Positions 24,064 to 34,390 are shown, counted from the stretch's first letter. The stretch is 64,000 nucleotides of DNA from Euborellia annulipes (GCA_023213315.1 JAKCPI010002998.1:1-64000), one strand, 5' to 3'. Made by a program: numbers and translations. Notes: generated by a model not told the origin, from the sequence alone.

Positions 24064-24300
24064 GCCCTCGGGCTTGGTGTAGTTGGTAGCGTGCCTACCT
24101 TCTATACCGAACGTCGAGGGTTCGGACCCCGTCCGAAATGGATACCAAATGGCTTAAATTGAAATGCCTGGACCCCCAATATTTATATTATTAATTAATA
24201 ACGGGTATCGTATAAAGTCTTATATGGCCTGAGTTGCCGAAAAGACATGTGTGTATGTGTGTGTGTGAATGTGAGTGTGAATAAGAAAGTGTTAAAAAAA
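24064..24300 (+). mobile_element. SINE-A, full copy, inside hAT composite 1
   Basis: A box GGTGTAGTTGGTAGCGTG, B box GGTTCGGACCCC, tail with TG repeats then A run. A SINE-A sits at the same place in composite 2 (59197), so the SINE entered the ancestor before the composite moved. Confidence 0.85.
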
Positions 24301-24492
24301 AAAGATAAATAAAAAACAAATTTTTTTCAATGACACCTACACTCCCCCTCCCCCTTTCAACAGCTTATATTCACCCTCTACCCTTAGTGAAATGCAAAAT
24401 ATTTAATTTCATATTCAAAAGAATCGTTTTTCGCAGTCAAATTATTTGTTTCTATCATTTTTTTTTTCAACGATAAAATGCATAATAATTAC

Positions 24493-24670
24493 CTTTAATA
24501 AGACACTCAAGAGGGTGTGCTGGTTGACGGTGAGGTCAGGGTGGGTTACACTATATTAATTATTCACTTTGATTCACTTTAAACACAACTAAAAAGACAG
24601 AGGCAGCGCCTGCAGCCCGGCAACGCCTCGACTCGACTGAACGAGAGATTCGTCTCTCTCTTTGTTTATA
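24493..24670 (-). promoter_or_regulatory. Promoter plus first-exon-like passenger in hAT composite 1
   Basis: Read on the minus strand: TATAAAC (24670-24665), 32 bases later an initiator-like TTCAGTC (A at 24638), then about 146 bp ending TTATTAAAG followed by GTAAT (24492 leftward), a good splice donor. Composite 2 keeps the initiator and donor (59910, 59769) but has lost the TATA. It may be the 5' end of the autonomous parent's transposase gene or of a captured host gene. Spacing and splice signals are seen; function is inference. Confidence 0.45.
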
Positions 24671-25440
24671 GGAATAAAATAGATGGACATAGCAATTCCC
24701 TTTTTATTAAAAGTAAAAAAAATACCTTTTGCTCTAATCTAACTATATTTAGAGCTGGAAAAGAATGTCAACAAGTGATTTGGAATATTCCAAGGCCTTT
24801 CTTAAATAATCAACCCTTCATCCCCCCTAATCAAAATAATAATCAACGCTATTTTTTGAATGTTTTCTATTTATTTGGCTTCGATTTAGCTAAAATAAAT
24901 TTAAAAAACATTCTTTTCAATTTTTCAACCCTTTATCCAATCCTAATAAATAAAATAATTAACAATGCTATCGCCTTCGGCGAGCTTCGCGTCTAGTCAG
25001 AAAAAAATTAAAACCCTGAAAAACTTCCTTGGATCCGCCTTTGGGTTTTACACATAGTATAATTTTCTAGAATGAGTCTTACTTTAAATCACTGGTTTCC
25101 AAACTTTATGTTACAACGCCTCCCTTAAAAATATTTAATCGTATGACGCCCCCTCCCCTACACATTTAATAAAATAATACAAAAACAAAAATTTTTAATA
25201 CTAAAAAATTTAAATTTATATAAAAATATTTTTTTTATTTATTCATATTTATTATTTTAATTAAAAACTCCGTCCCAGAATCATCTAAAATTATTTTATT
25301 TATAAAACTAGCAATCATTTGGAAAATTGATCTTGGTGGCCAATATTCGCGCCTCCCCTTAGACTAGTCCGCGCCTCACAATTTGGAAAACGCTGGTCTA
25401 TATTGTGATTTTCCACTTATTTTTCAGAAAGAGCAATATC

Positions 25441-25688
25441 GTCGCCTGAATCACGTAGTGGCGTATCTCAATTTCTATCATTTTTCAGGAGAGCTGTTTA
25501 TAGTTCGTGTTGTTATATTAAATGTGTAGATACGCAAAACCAAAAAACCTAAATAATACGAAAAAACATGGAAATACAGATTCGTCACTTTGTGATAATG
25601 TAAAGAACGCCAGGACACGGCCATACCCGTTGTATCTCAATTTTTAATTTTTTTGAGATACGTCACTACGTGATGCAAGCGACGATAT
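25441..25688. mobile_element. Small MITE with GTCGC ends, inside the hAT palindrome
   Basis: Left GTCGCCTGAATCACGTAGTG, and the complement of the right end GTCGCTTGCATCACGTAGTG. Comparison with the intact left arm of the palindrome shows it is an insertion with ATAT repeated at the junctions. About 245 bp, no ORF. Confidence 0.7.
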
Positions 25689-26156
25689 ATCAAAATCGAA
25701 ATGCTAATTTGTAAATATCACTAAATCTATAAGTTTTAATGAAAAAATGGTTATTATAAAACCTCAAGAGAATTAAATTTGCTATGAAATGAGCCAAGAT
25801 TCATTTTTCTACGATACTTTGTTTTCGTTTTATGAAGTAAAAACTGCGAATTTTTAGATAAAATCGCACTTTTTCAAAATTTTAACCCCGATGAGGCACG
25901 GGTTAACGTTACCCAATTTAGCTAAAACTTTGCCATTATCATTTTCTAGCCAAAAGACAACTTTTAGGATGTTCGGCCGAAAGAAATTAAAAAATTTTGT
26001 TTTTTGCGGCCACCCTAGTGTATATCCATCAAAATCTCGACATCGAATTTTTGACATGAATCCAATACTTTCTCTCTATATATATAACAAATATATAGAG
26101 GTAAGAGAAAGTAAAAATATGTACTAGAAATAAATAATAATTTGCTTTAAAACGTG

Positions 26157-26500
26157 CTCCAATCGTTTTTTAAACAGTTCCCACGTTCGTACCGCCTAAT
26201 TAACTTGATATCTTATTTAAATTAATAGTTTTTATTTATTTAGTGATTTATGTTATGATGATAAGTGATTCTCAATCAATTAGATATCTGATTGAAATGG
26301 TATTTATATTATAAATATAATATAAATACCATTTCATTTTATTTATAATATAAATACCATTTCGAAGAGATTATTTAATTGATTGCAAATCACATATCAT
26401 CATAACATAAATCACTAAATAAATAAAAACTATTAATTTAAATAAGATATAAAGTTAATTAGGCGGGACGCGCGTGAGAACTGTTTAAGCAACGATTGTC
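26157..26500. repeat. Near-perfect palindrome (foldback)
   Basis: GCCTAATTAAC ... GTTAATTAGGC enclose arms of about 140 bp (GTGATTTATGTTATGATGAT and complement) and a centre of AATGGTATTTATATTATA repeats. Weaker pairing continues outward to AATCGTT / AACGATT. Confidence 0.7.
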
Positions 26501-27158
26501 GCCTGCTCGCCCTCCCCCCTCCCCCTCCCCCTCCCTTTCAGTCTGATTGTCGACGACTAAGAATAGACGACGACAATTAAAAAGAATTTCCAAGTTTTTT
26601 TTTTTTTATTATTAAACAATTGAATTAAATAAACTGAAAAATATTATAGTTTTATAAGAACGATGATTCAAAATAAATTTGTTCTGATATTTGTGCGTTT
26701 AATCAAAACACTAGTTAGTGTACAGTTAATTTATATAAAAATTTTGTTGACCAATGTAATGAGAAAATTGGAAAATTATTAATCTAAAAAAAAAAAATAA
26801 TAATATAAATGTATTTAAATTAAGTAAGCAGATCGCCTGCCAGAAGAACTCAATATAAATTCATCTAGGATCTTTTTATAAAATCTTCCATTATCTAATA
26901 AAAACATTTCCTTTAAAAAAAAAATAATAATAATAATAAACAGAAAAAAAGTTAAAAATTCCCAGTAAAGACACTCACACATGGATCAAATTCCCTTCTT
27001 AACAAACGCCCATAAAATAATTTCTAATAGGACACTTGATTAAATTATTTTATAATTTTCTAATCAATTTTTTTTTTTAATAATAATTAGCATCAGCCAT
27101 GTTCTTTAGGCTTGGCTTGAAGGGAGTTGAATAATTAATTAAATAAATTTCAATATAC
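26501..27158. other. AT-rich spacer
   Basis: C-rich patch 26515-26540 (CCCTCC repeats), then AT-rich DNA without ORF or recognised repeat. Confidence 0.4.
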
Positions 27159-27324
27159 CTGAGTCAAAGGTGATGGCAGGCGCTTCACGATATAAAATTT
27201 AATACTTGAAGACACATCACAATGAAAATTAAACTCACTGAACACATTTAATAATTTTTTAAAGCACTAAATAAAATCACTTGGAGAAAACGAACCGAAC
27301 GAGGCGAGAGGCTGAAGCCAGACT
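27159..27324 (-). promoter_or_regulatory. Candidate transcription start and non-coding first exon
   Basis: Minus strand: an initiator-like ATCAGTCTGG (A at 27324), GC-richer sequence with CGTTCGGTTCG about 30 bases downstream where a DPE would lie, and an end at GACTCAG followed by GTATATTG, a good donor (27158-27157). AAACAAAGAG upstream also occurs upstream of the initiator in the hAT composites. It is on the arrestin strand and could be an alternative first exon of that gene, or a relic like the composite passengers. No TATA, no ATG. Confidence 0.35.
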
Positions 27325-27740
27325 GATTGTTTGGGCTTCTCTCCGCTAGAGTGCTCTGCGGCTCTTTGTTTTTACTCTTTGAAGCAATTTTAAATTGGAA
27401 AAAAAATTGATAAATTAAAATAATTTAATAATTGAGTAGAACATTTGTGAGAATATTACAAATCGAGAATAAGCTTTACTTTTTTTGTAGCAATTTTCTA
27501 AATAAAGTTATTGACAGTCAATTCTTTTTACAACTCCCTGTTTAATCGAATGTGAACTTTTCATTAATATTCATCTTTTAATTTAATTACAACATGTATA
27601 CAAGTCCTCTTTTCTCTCAGAGAATTATTGGTCCACAGTTAAATTTAAGTTCCTTTCTCATTATTATTTTTTTTTAACTTTGCCCATCAACAGTAGGTTG
27701 AGGTAAAGTTAATGTAATCGTAAAAAAAATCGAAATTTTT
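27325..27740. other. AT-rich spacer
   Basis: Upstream flank of the candidate start, GA/GC-richer to about 27375, then AT-rich. Nothing else recognised. Confidence 0.4.
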
Positions 27741-28260
27741 CTGAAGCTGCCAAAATGCGTTTTGAGGTCCCCTGAATCCATTTAAGTAGTTTTTGGAATG
27801 ATCCTGTCTGTCTGTGGTGTGTGTGTGTCTGTGGTAATTTTTTTTCGTCAACGAAATCTCAAAAACTATTCATCCAATTGTTTTGAAATTTTGCACCCAT
27901 AAACTAGGGATAGAGGTCAAGAACTGAAAAGCTTTTGGTAAACATCGGACCATTAGGGGGGCTCTAGGGGGTTCAAAAATTTTTTTCTCACATAACCTAT
28001 AATTTTTTTTATATATTCAGAAACTAGACTTTCTCCCGAGTAAAATGATATATAATATGTATAACATCGGACCATCAGGGGGGGGCTCTAGGGGGGGGAC
28101 AAAATTTTTTTCTTACATAACCTATAATTTTTTTTATATATTCAGAAACTAGACTTCCTCCCGAGTAAAATGATATATAATATGTATAACATCGGACCAT
28201 TAGGGGGGGGGGGGGCTCTAGGGGGTGCAAAAATTTTTTTCTTGAATAGTGGGTGGGCAA
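27741..28260 (+). repeat. Distant HPE relative followed by a tandem repeat
   Basis: 27755-27850 has TTTTGAGGTCCCCTGAATCC then GTCTGTCTGTGGTGTGTGTG and AAATCTCAAAAACTATTC, the HPE core at low similarity, but the next part differs. From 27943 a unit of about 120 bp repeats roughly 2.5 times, starting ACATCGGACCATTAGG at about 27943, 28063 and 28189, each with a G tract and AACCTATAATTTTTTTTATA. Confidence 0.65.
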
Positions 28261-28315
28261 AGTTGTGCGCTCGGCTTAGTCCGACCCTTTATTTTTAATC
28301 GAATGTCTAGAACAG

Positions 28316-28400
28316 CGTTTCCCAACCTTTTGAAGTCCACGGCACCCCAAAGGTGCTTTGGGAATAATCTTACACACTAGCGGCACCCTTCCTTTTTTTT
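28316..28400 (+). repeat. hAT-like single end
   Basis: CAGCGTTTCCCAACCTTTTG followed by CGGCACCCC matches the style of hAT termini. The partner end is not seen; an HPE fragment follows. Confidence 0.4.
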
Positions 28401-28424
28401 TCCCTGTCAAATCGAAGTTTTTTC

Positions 28425-28590
28425 CCACCCACACAGAGACAGACCATGTCGCGAAAACCACTTTTTTGGATTCAGGGGACCTCAAAACGTGAAGATCCAT
28501 CAAAATCTCGACATCGAATTTTTTGACATGAATCCAATACTTTCTCTCTCTATATATATTACATATATACATAGGTAAGAGAAAGTAAAA
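28425..28590 (-). repeat. HPE, TATATA-hairpin side
   Basis: Reversed, from CACAGAGACAGACCATGTC through GAGGTCC-complement to GGTAAGAGAAAGT. The body beyond the TG patch is missing. Confidence 0.8.
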
Positions 28591-29544
28591 ATAAAAAATA
28601 AAATTTATCTAATCTATCTATCTATCTATCTATCTAATCTAATCTAATTATATTAAACGAGCAATGTACGTTTATTTGTTTTTTGTTTATATATATGCAT
28701 ATCAGTTCCCGAAAACGGCTCTAACGATTTTTTTCAAATTTTAAATATATACTATTTGTGGTCCAAATATGCAATTGTGCTAGGTCTCATGTTTGGGAAA
28801 ATTCGAGTACTAGTACTTTACTGGTGCACTTTTTTAGTTTTTTTCCAATTTTCTCGAAATTTCCTTTTAAGATTTCTTTCAAATTTTAAATATTTGCGAA
28901 TGTGTGAGTGTCTTTCCTGGGAATTCAAACTTGAGAATCAAATACTTGAGAAAACCATAAAAATCTGAAAAAGTACATTAGTAAAGTACTAGTAATTTTT
29001 TGCCGATTTTGTGTAGTCTATAGGCAAGGGAAGGTAAAAATTAAAAAATTAAATTTTCAATTTAATTCCTTCAAAAACTTCTTTGTTTTTTACAATGCAA
29101 TTTCAAAGCCAAGGTTTTAATTTGAATGTCAGATGTCTCCTAATTCATTGGATATATTCCTATAAAGAATCTTCTATAAAGGAGAGCAACTCAAAGGTAC
29201 CAAGTATTTTGTTAGTTGTAATTAAATTTCCTCCCCCCCGCTCCTCCTCCTCAACCCGCTTTGTTTTTACCTCTAGTTGTGAAATTAGATATTCAACCAG
29301 CACTTTCTATACTCTAATCTAATTTTGAATATGTCTTTGCATTCAGGAAATTTGTTTTAGCAATCACCTCACGAAATATATTATTATTATAACGCCTGAG
29401 CTTATTTATTATTATTGGTGTTCTTGTTGGAAAATACTTTGAATAGTTCCCAGCATAAAAACACAACTGTGGAAACATTTCAATACCCAGGGGAGGGGGG
29501 TATTGAAATATGAGAAATTTCAATAATGATAATCTTAAAGCCAA
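28591..29544. other. Spacer with a small HPE-derived inverted pair
   Basis: (ATCT)n at 28615-28635. 28806-28890 and 28925-29015 are oppositely oriented HPE mid-pieces around ACTAGTACTTTACT, giving a local foldback. The rest is AT-rich without genes. Confidence 0.5.
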
Positions 29545-29697
29545 GGGACACAGGCAGTCCAGTGAATATTTATTTATTTAGTGGATACCAAATGACCAAA
29601 TGGTATAAATAAATGTGCCTGGACTCCAACATATATCGAATATTGTAACGCCAAAGTCAAAATAGCCTAAGATGCTGAAAAGATTTAAGAAAAAAAT
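29545..29697 (+). mobile_element. SINE-A, body fragment
   Basis: CAGGCAGTCC, GGATACCAAATG, TGCCTGGACTCC, then a decayed TAAGATGCTGAAAAGA. The head is lost. Confidence 0.6.
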
Positions 29698-29843
29698 TCC
29701 AATGGAAGTGGAATCCTGATATTTCGTATCCCAATTTTTCGTATTTGGTACAAATATGCAGGTCCCCAGAGAAAATCCCGATAACTGGTATAAAAACAAT
29801 TAAGTAATGGTTAATTCCAGGAGGAGTGGCTGAATATATATTG

Positions 29844-30185
29844 AGTAGTGAGGATATCCAGGCAGCCAGAAAGACAATAAAGAAAATTAAATTTGTCTTT
29901 ATTTCATATATTTGTCTACGTTTCGGCCGATATTCCGGCCTTCATCAGGACAAATGTTGTTTGCCTCGAGCTTATAGAGGCTCTTGGCAACTCCTGACAA
30001 TGTGTTTGGGTGAACATTCGTCGGATGGCATGACTTCTGGTTCAACTATCGAAGCGAGCTCGAGGCAAACAACATTTGTCCTGATGAAGGCCGGAATATC
30101 GGCCGAAACGTAGACAAATATATGAAATAAAGACAAATTTAATTTTCTTTATTGTCTTTCTGGCTGCCTGGATATCCTCACTACT
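29844..30185. repeat. CGAAAC foldback, 126-bp perfect arms
   Basis: Arms AGTAGTGAGGATATCCAGGC ... and complement, each about 126 bp and almost identical, around a loop of about 90 bp. Each arm carries CTGATGA, one A, stem GGCCG/CGGCC with a 6-nt loop, GAAACGTAG, then AATAAA and CTGGCTGCC. Very recent or gene-converted. Confidence 0.85.
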
Positions 30186-30434
30186 AAAAACAATTAATTT
30201 CGGTATACTCAATAATTAGTATTATTTTGATGCTAGAGGTAGGTCACTTAAAACGTCTTAGAAAACTCGTTAATTCGTTCTGTTTTTAAGAGAGGGAAGG
30301 AAAGAGATAAGTTATTCTCGTTCATTCGTTTTACTTTTCACTCAAAAGAAATGAGGAGAGGAGAGAGGAAGATTGAGGCCTTCTCTTGCCTCTCTACAAT
30401 TCAGTCTTCGCATTCATTAGTTTTTTTATTTTTT

Positions 30435-30885
30435 TAACAAGCCGCCTTCCTTATTTAAGCCATTTGGTATCCAAGTGGCTTAAATAAAATCATCGGACTG
30501 CCTGGGGTCCGAACCCGTGACTTTTGATATACGAGGTTACACGCTAACCCCTACACCAAGCCCGGAGGCCCGCATTTTCTTAAATATAAAAATAAAATTA
30601 TTAATACTACTATTCCAATCCAGTGCCTGCTTCAAGATTTGTTTACATTTATAGAATCTATAAATGCAATGGATACATTAATTTTTCTCTATACATATCC
30701 TATGGGAGAAATCGTAACTTTAGGAATTAATAACTCAAAAAGTTATAGGAATTTCGGGACCCTAGTATTTTTTTCTAGATTCTCTATAACGTAAGACTGC
30801 AAAATTTCGTTTCAAAATTCGAACGGGAAGTTGGTCAAACAGAGCGTGACAGACGGACACTCCGCTATTATTATATATAGATATA
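30435..30885 (-). mobile_element. Helitron-like 5' part with SINE-A inside
   Basis: On the minus strand it begins TCTATATATAATAATAGCGG then GTCCGTCTGTCACGCTCTGT and CCAACTTCCCGTT, the same start as 35393 (minus) and 37484 (plus). A TC start fits Helitrons. A SINE-A lies at 30450-30578. The 3' end was not found. Confidence 0.5.
30450..30578 (-). mobile_element. SINE-A, 5' half
   Basis: Minus strand: head with B box (complement GGGTCCGAACCCG) and body to GCCATTTGG. The tail is missing. Confidence 0.75.
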
Positions 30886-31568
30886 AATTAATTGGTATTC
30901 CCTATAATACGTATGAGATTGTCGGTCCCGGGACGATACGAATTATCGGGATTCTACTGTTCTACCTCTTCAAGTTTACAAATTTTAGTTTTATAATTAA
31001 AAATTTCCTCTGATTCTTTAATGTCGACGCCTTCGTTTAGGTTATTCATAACTTCGGGATGAGAGAGAGAGAGAGAGAGAAGAGCTTATTAAATATGTTG
31101 AAGAGGAAATTCTCTCTTTCCCTCATTCACTAAAGATTCAAATTCATGAAACGATCTCTTGGGAGCCATCTTGTCAATTGCCGCTCATCTTTTTTTAAAT
31201 AAATCCTTTTTCTCTCTCTTTCTCTTTCTTCAAACGTTTCATTATAATTTTCATCATGTTTTTTTTCTCTTTTTTTCTTTTAAAAAGTCAAAATTCAATT
31301 TTATTGATACGAGATTTTTTTTTCTTCTTGATTAATAAAATATGGAGAAGAAATTTAATTATAATTTCAATTGGATTGGCAACCAATAAATAGAGATGGA
31401 CTCTAAATGGCCTTTGATGCCGAAAAAGACCTTAAATCAAATTTAAAAAAATCTAATTATAATTCGAAAGGGGATTCGGTTGTTTTTTGTGCTCGGCCTA
31501 GGGCAAGGGCGGATACAGGGGGGTAAAGGGGGGGTAATTACCCCCCCCTCCCCCGAGATTTGAAAAAA
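30886..31568. other. Spacer with a SINE-B tail and a G-rich hAT-like end
   Basis: (GA)n at 31060-31082. 31375-31449 is a SINE-B tail (AAATGGCCTTTGATGCCGAA, AAGACCTTAAAT). 31498-31555 has GGGCGGATACAGGGGGGTAA then GTAATTACCCCCCCC, resembling the G-rich part of 47540-47585. Confidence 0.5.
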
Positions 31569-31912
31569 TATACATTTTATAGAGCATCTAAAAAAATAAT
31601 TAATTTTTATATTTTAATCAAAATCGTTGGAGATTTTGAGAAAATCGAAAAAAACTGAAAAAGTGCATCAGTAAAGTACTAGTACCTTTTGGCCGATTTT
31701 GATTAAAAGCTTATTTTCACGGTCCAGGGAGGTGCCTAACTTAAATATAAAATTTAAACCTCGTAGCTCAATTCCTTCATGCTTAAAATTGAACACAGAC
31801 AGACAGACAGACCAAGTCGCGAAAACCACTTTTTGGATTCAGAGAACCTGAAAACGTGTATATCTGTCAAAATCTCGACATGGATTCAATACTTTCTCTC
31901 TCAATATATTAA
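31569..31912 (-). repeat. HPE, 5' two-thirds
   Basis: Reversed copy from ATTTTATAGAGCATC to a shortened TATATA hairpin. The end hairpin is absent. Confidence 0.8.
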
Positions 31913-32501
31913 CATAGCTAAAAACCAGTTATCGGAATTTTCTCTGGGAACCGGCAAATTTGTACCGGTTAGCCGGAAATACGAATAATCGGGCTACGAA
32001 TTATTAAGATTTCATGTATATAAAATTTTGTTAGTTAACATTTAGGGAGTAGAATGGAATATGATTAAGCGCTCAGTCCCGAATGAAATGATAAAGCATC
32101 CCCCTCCCCTTCCCTCTCACTCAGGACCTTTCATCCCAATTTCGAGATTAAACAAGAGTCATCTACAGAGTGAGAGAGAAGGGGGGAGAGAGAGAGAGCA
32201 TCCAGGCTGTCCATCCATCCATCCATCCATCCATCGCTTGACCCTTCAGTGCCAAGAGATAAGGGGCCACTAAGGGATGGCCCTGGAATAAGTAGCCTGG
32301 CTTGAATAGGAACAGACTTTAGCTACGATCTCTATTTAGGTCATATTTTGCATTAAGAAAAACGATTATACAAGATAGTGATAATTTTTTTTGATATTAA
32401 ATAAAAACAATGTCTACGAGGGTGTATATACCACAATAAAGTCCTGATTTTGTATATAAAAAATGAAATATAAATTAAATTTGGCTGATATACTTCGTAG
32501 T
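31913..32501. other. Spacer
   Basis: 31925-32015 (GGCAAATTTGTACCGG, ACGAATAATCGGG) resembles 29705-29795 inverted, a minor repeat. (CATC)n at 32212-32234. No gene. Confidence 0.4.
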
Positions 32502-32509
32502 GTCCTCTT

Positions 32510-32683
32510 CATGGGCGTAACTAGGGGGTCCACCCCCCCCAGAAAGCTCCCTGCCCCAAAGAAAAATTGAGTTAATATGGGGGGCAAATTGTTTTAAAAG
32601 ATAATATGGGGCTTTACAGGCCCCTCGGAGGATAGCTGGCCCCATGGCCCCACCCCCAGCCAAATTCTCTAGTTACGCCCTTG
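32510..32683. mobile_element. hAT-type MITE, GGGCGTAACTAG ends
   Basis: Starts CATGGGCGTAACTAGGGGG and ends CTAGTTACGCCCTTG; perfect GTCCTCTT at 32502-32509 and 32684-32691. 174 bp, related to 17462-17694. Confidence 0.85.
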
Positions 32684-32879
32684 GTCCTCTTAGATTTTTT
32701 CTTTAAGAAATGTTATTTAATATAAATTTAGTTATTAAAAATAAAATTAATAATCCCTCACTGAGACAGAATAGTTCAAGTAATAGCCCAATTCATTAAG
32801 AAAAGTGTATTAAAGAAAAATTATTTTAATCCCAAAATTTTTAGTTAATAATTTTTTTAGTTACGATTTCTCCTATTTG

Positions 32880-33150
32880 CCCTCGGGACTTGGTGTAGAG
32901 GTTAGCGTGCTAACCTCGTATACCAAACGTCGCGGGTTCGGACCCCAGGCAGTCCGATGATTTTATTTAAGCCATTTGGATACCAAATGACTTAAATAAG
33001 AATGCCTGGACCCTAAATAATATATATTCATAACGGTTATCGTCAAAAGTCTTAAATGGCCTGAGTTGCCGAAAAGACTGTATGAATGTGTGTGTAATTG
33101 GAAGTGTGAATGAGAAAAAAGTGTGAATGTTTAAAAAAAAAAAAAAAAAA
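32880..33150 (+). mobile_element. SINE-A, full copy with target duplication
   Basis: Head, body and A tail complete; TTTCTCCTATTTG (32867-32879) and TTTCTCCCATTTG (33151-33163) match at 12 of 13 bases. With the copy at 11923 this fixes the family ends. Confidence 0.9.
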
Positions 33151-33205
33151 TTTCTCCCATTTGAAATGTATTATATAAGGAAACATTTATTTTATTTATT
33201 TATTT

Positions 33206-33373
33206 TTTTTTTTTTTTAATTTTATTAAGGTCTATTTCGACAAAGAAGGTCATTTAGACCTCGTCTCTATTATTATTGAATAAATAAATAAATAATTGCA
33301 TGATTCGGGAAGCGAACCCGCGAATCCTGGTACAAATGGCCAGCACGGTTACCACTAAACCAAGGCCCGAGGC
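33206..33373 (-). mobile_element. SINE-B, full copy
   Basis: T run, then AAGGTCTATTTCGACAAAGA and GACCTCGTCTCTATT, with the head complement at 33320-33370 (GGGAAGCGAACCCGCG = B box). It sits against SINE-A at 32880 and a Helitron-like scrap at 33376. Confidence 0.8.
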
Positions 33374-33375
33374 AT

Positions 33376-33465
33376 TTTGCATTTTAGGAATGTAAACAAA
33401 TCCTCAAGCAGGAACTGAATTAGAATAACAATAATAATAAATTTTCGTCATAATAAGGCGAAGCC
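33376..33465 (+). repeat. Helitron-like internal fragment
   Basis: AATGTAAACAAATCCTCAAG and CAGGAACTGAATT match the inside of the Helitron-like pieces at 30630 and 35130 (opposite strand). It ends near GGCGAAGCCCCCTGG. Confidence 0.45.
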
Positions 33466-33496
33466 CCCTGGATAGGTGTGCTTCAATTTCGAGGGA

Positions 33497-33702
33497 AAAA
33501 TGAGAATATACATTTCAATGAGCATCTAAAAAATAATAGATTTTTGAATTTTAATCAAAATCTTTAGAGCGAATTTTGAGACAATAAAAAAAAACTGAAA
33601 AAGTACATCAATAAAGTATTAGTAGGCCTACTCTTTGAATGATTTTATTCACTTTAAGAATCAGAGACACACAAAACGTGTATTTCCATCAAAATCATAT
33701 GA
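33497..33702 (-). repeat. HPE, decayed partial copy
   Basis: GAGAATATACATTTCAATGA to AAAGTATTAGTAG, then AAAACGTGTATTTCCATC after a deletion. Confidence 0.7.
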
Positions 33703-34390
33703 TCGTAACTGCTTTTATATTAACAGAGAAAGATAAAAAGACTTATTCACGGATAATATGTAAATATTTGAAAATTAAAAATTATATAAGCTTAACTAAA
33801 ATAAAAAAAAAAAAAAATTAAAATAAACATAAGCTATTAATAAATAAATTAAATAGCGATAAGGGAACAATAAATAAAACGAGTGAGCGATAGCTAATGT
33901 TTAAGTAAAGAATCAATCAATGAATAATAAATCAAGAAGCAAAGTAAAATATAAATGACAGATAAAAGGATATTATGTTTAAAAAAATATTTATATATAA
34001 GTTGGTAATTAATATTCATAAAGATAAAGAACAAAAATGGAGGGAGAAAAAAAAGAGAATAAAATCATAAGCATTTGAGGTTGAAGCCTTGAGACGATAA
34101 CGTTATGAATAATTAATAGAGAGAGCGAGCGAGCGAGCGAGCATTTATATACCTAGCTACTACCTAGCTAGGTACATATTCTGTTTATAAATAAATAAAA
34201 GCGAAATCTTAGATGTTATCTGACAGTGAGTAAATTTACAAAAGAAGAATGAAAATTATTTTAAAATAGCGAGCTTTTTTTAAATAAAATCTAGGTTACG
34301 TACTTTTATTGAAGATCAATGGAGGGAGTTTGAAATAAAAAGCCTGCATTCAATAAACAAATTGAAATGCAAAGGGGCTGTAGACTTTAA
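33703..34390. other. AT-rich spacer
   Basis: A/T-rich, (GAGC)n at 34125-34142, short palindrome TACCTAGCTACTACCTAGCT near 34150. No gene. Confidence 0.4.

Larger units (their letters stand above)
23493..25395. mobile_element. hAT-type composite, copy 1
   Basis: Starts CAGTGATTTCCAAACTTTAT and ends TTTGGAAAACGCTG; flanks ATCTATAT (23485-23492) and GTCTATAT (25396-25403) match at 7 of 8 bases, and the uninterrupted palindrome arm shows the empty site. Unusually, the first part (23493-23910) is repeated in direct order at the right end (25088-25395), with about 1.2 kb of passenger between. A second copy at 57828-60687 has the same layout. Confidence 0.8.
22617..26017. mobile_element. hAT-type foldback transposon, 8-bp duplication, nested inserts
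   Basis: Ends TAGGGTGGCCGC and GCGGCCACCCTA, flanked by perfect GTGTATAT (22609-22616, 26018-26025). The left arm, 22617 to about 23195, is complementary to 23285-23484 plus 25404-26017 once two inserts are removed, so the original was a palindrome of about 1.25 kb with a centre of about 90 bp. It has no transposase. Inserts: a hAT composite at 23493-25395 and a MITE at 25441-25688. The centre carries G-rich (23094-23117) and C-rich (23361-23380) tracts. Confidence 0.85.
22055..26115 (-). repeat. HPE copy split by a 3.4-kb hAT element
   Basis: The end-hairpin side lies at 22055-22616 and the TATATA-hairpin side at 26026-26115. The break falls in the ACGTGTATAT / ATCCATCAAAATC stretch, and GTGTATAT is duplicated on both sides of the insert. 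Removing 22617-26017 and one duplication restores a continuous HPE. Confidence 0.85.

Noticed and set aside
24775..24996. ORF conserved between the two hAT composites (also 60044-60271)
   Set aside because: The match extends through non-coding parts of the composite equally, with indels that break the frame, so it is repeat homology and not coding conservation.
27943..28250. CRISPR-like direct repeats
   Set aside because: Units of about 120 bp in tandem without spacers, in a eukaryotic transposon context: an ordinary tandem repeat.
30060..30120. A certain, classical hammerhead ribozyme
   Set aside because: CUGAUGA and GAAAC flank a good stem, but one unpaired base precedes stem II and no clear stem III with a cleavage triplet was found; kept only as a hypothesis.
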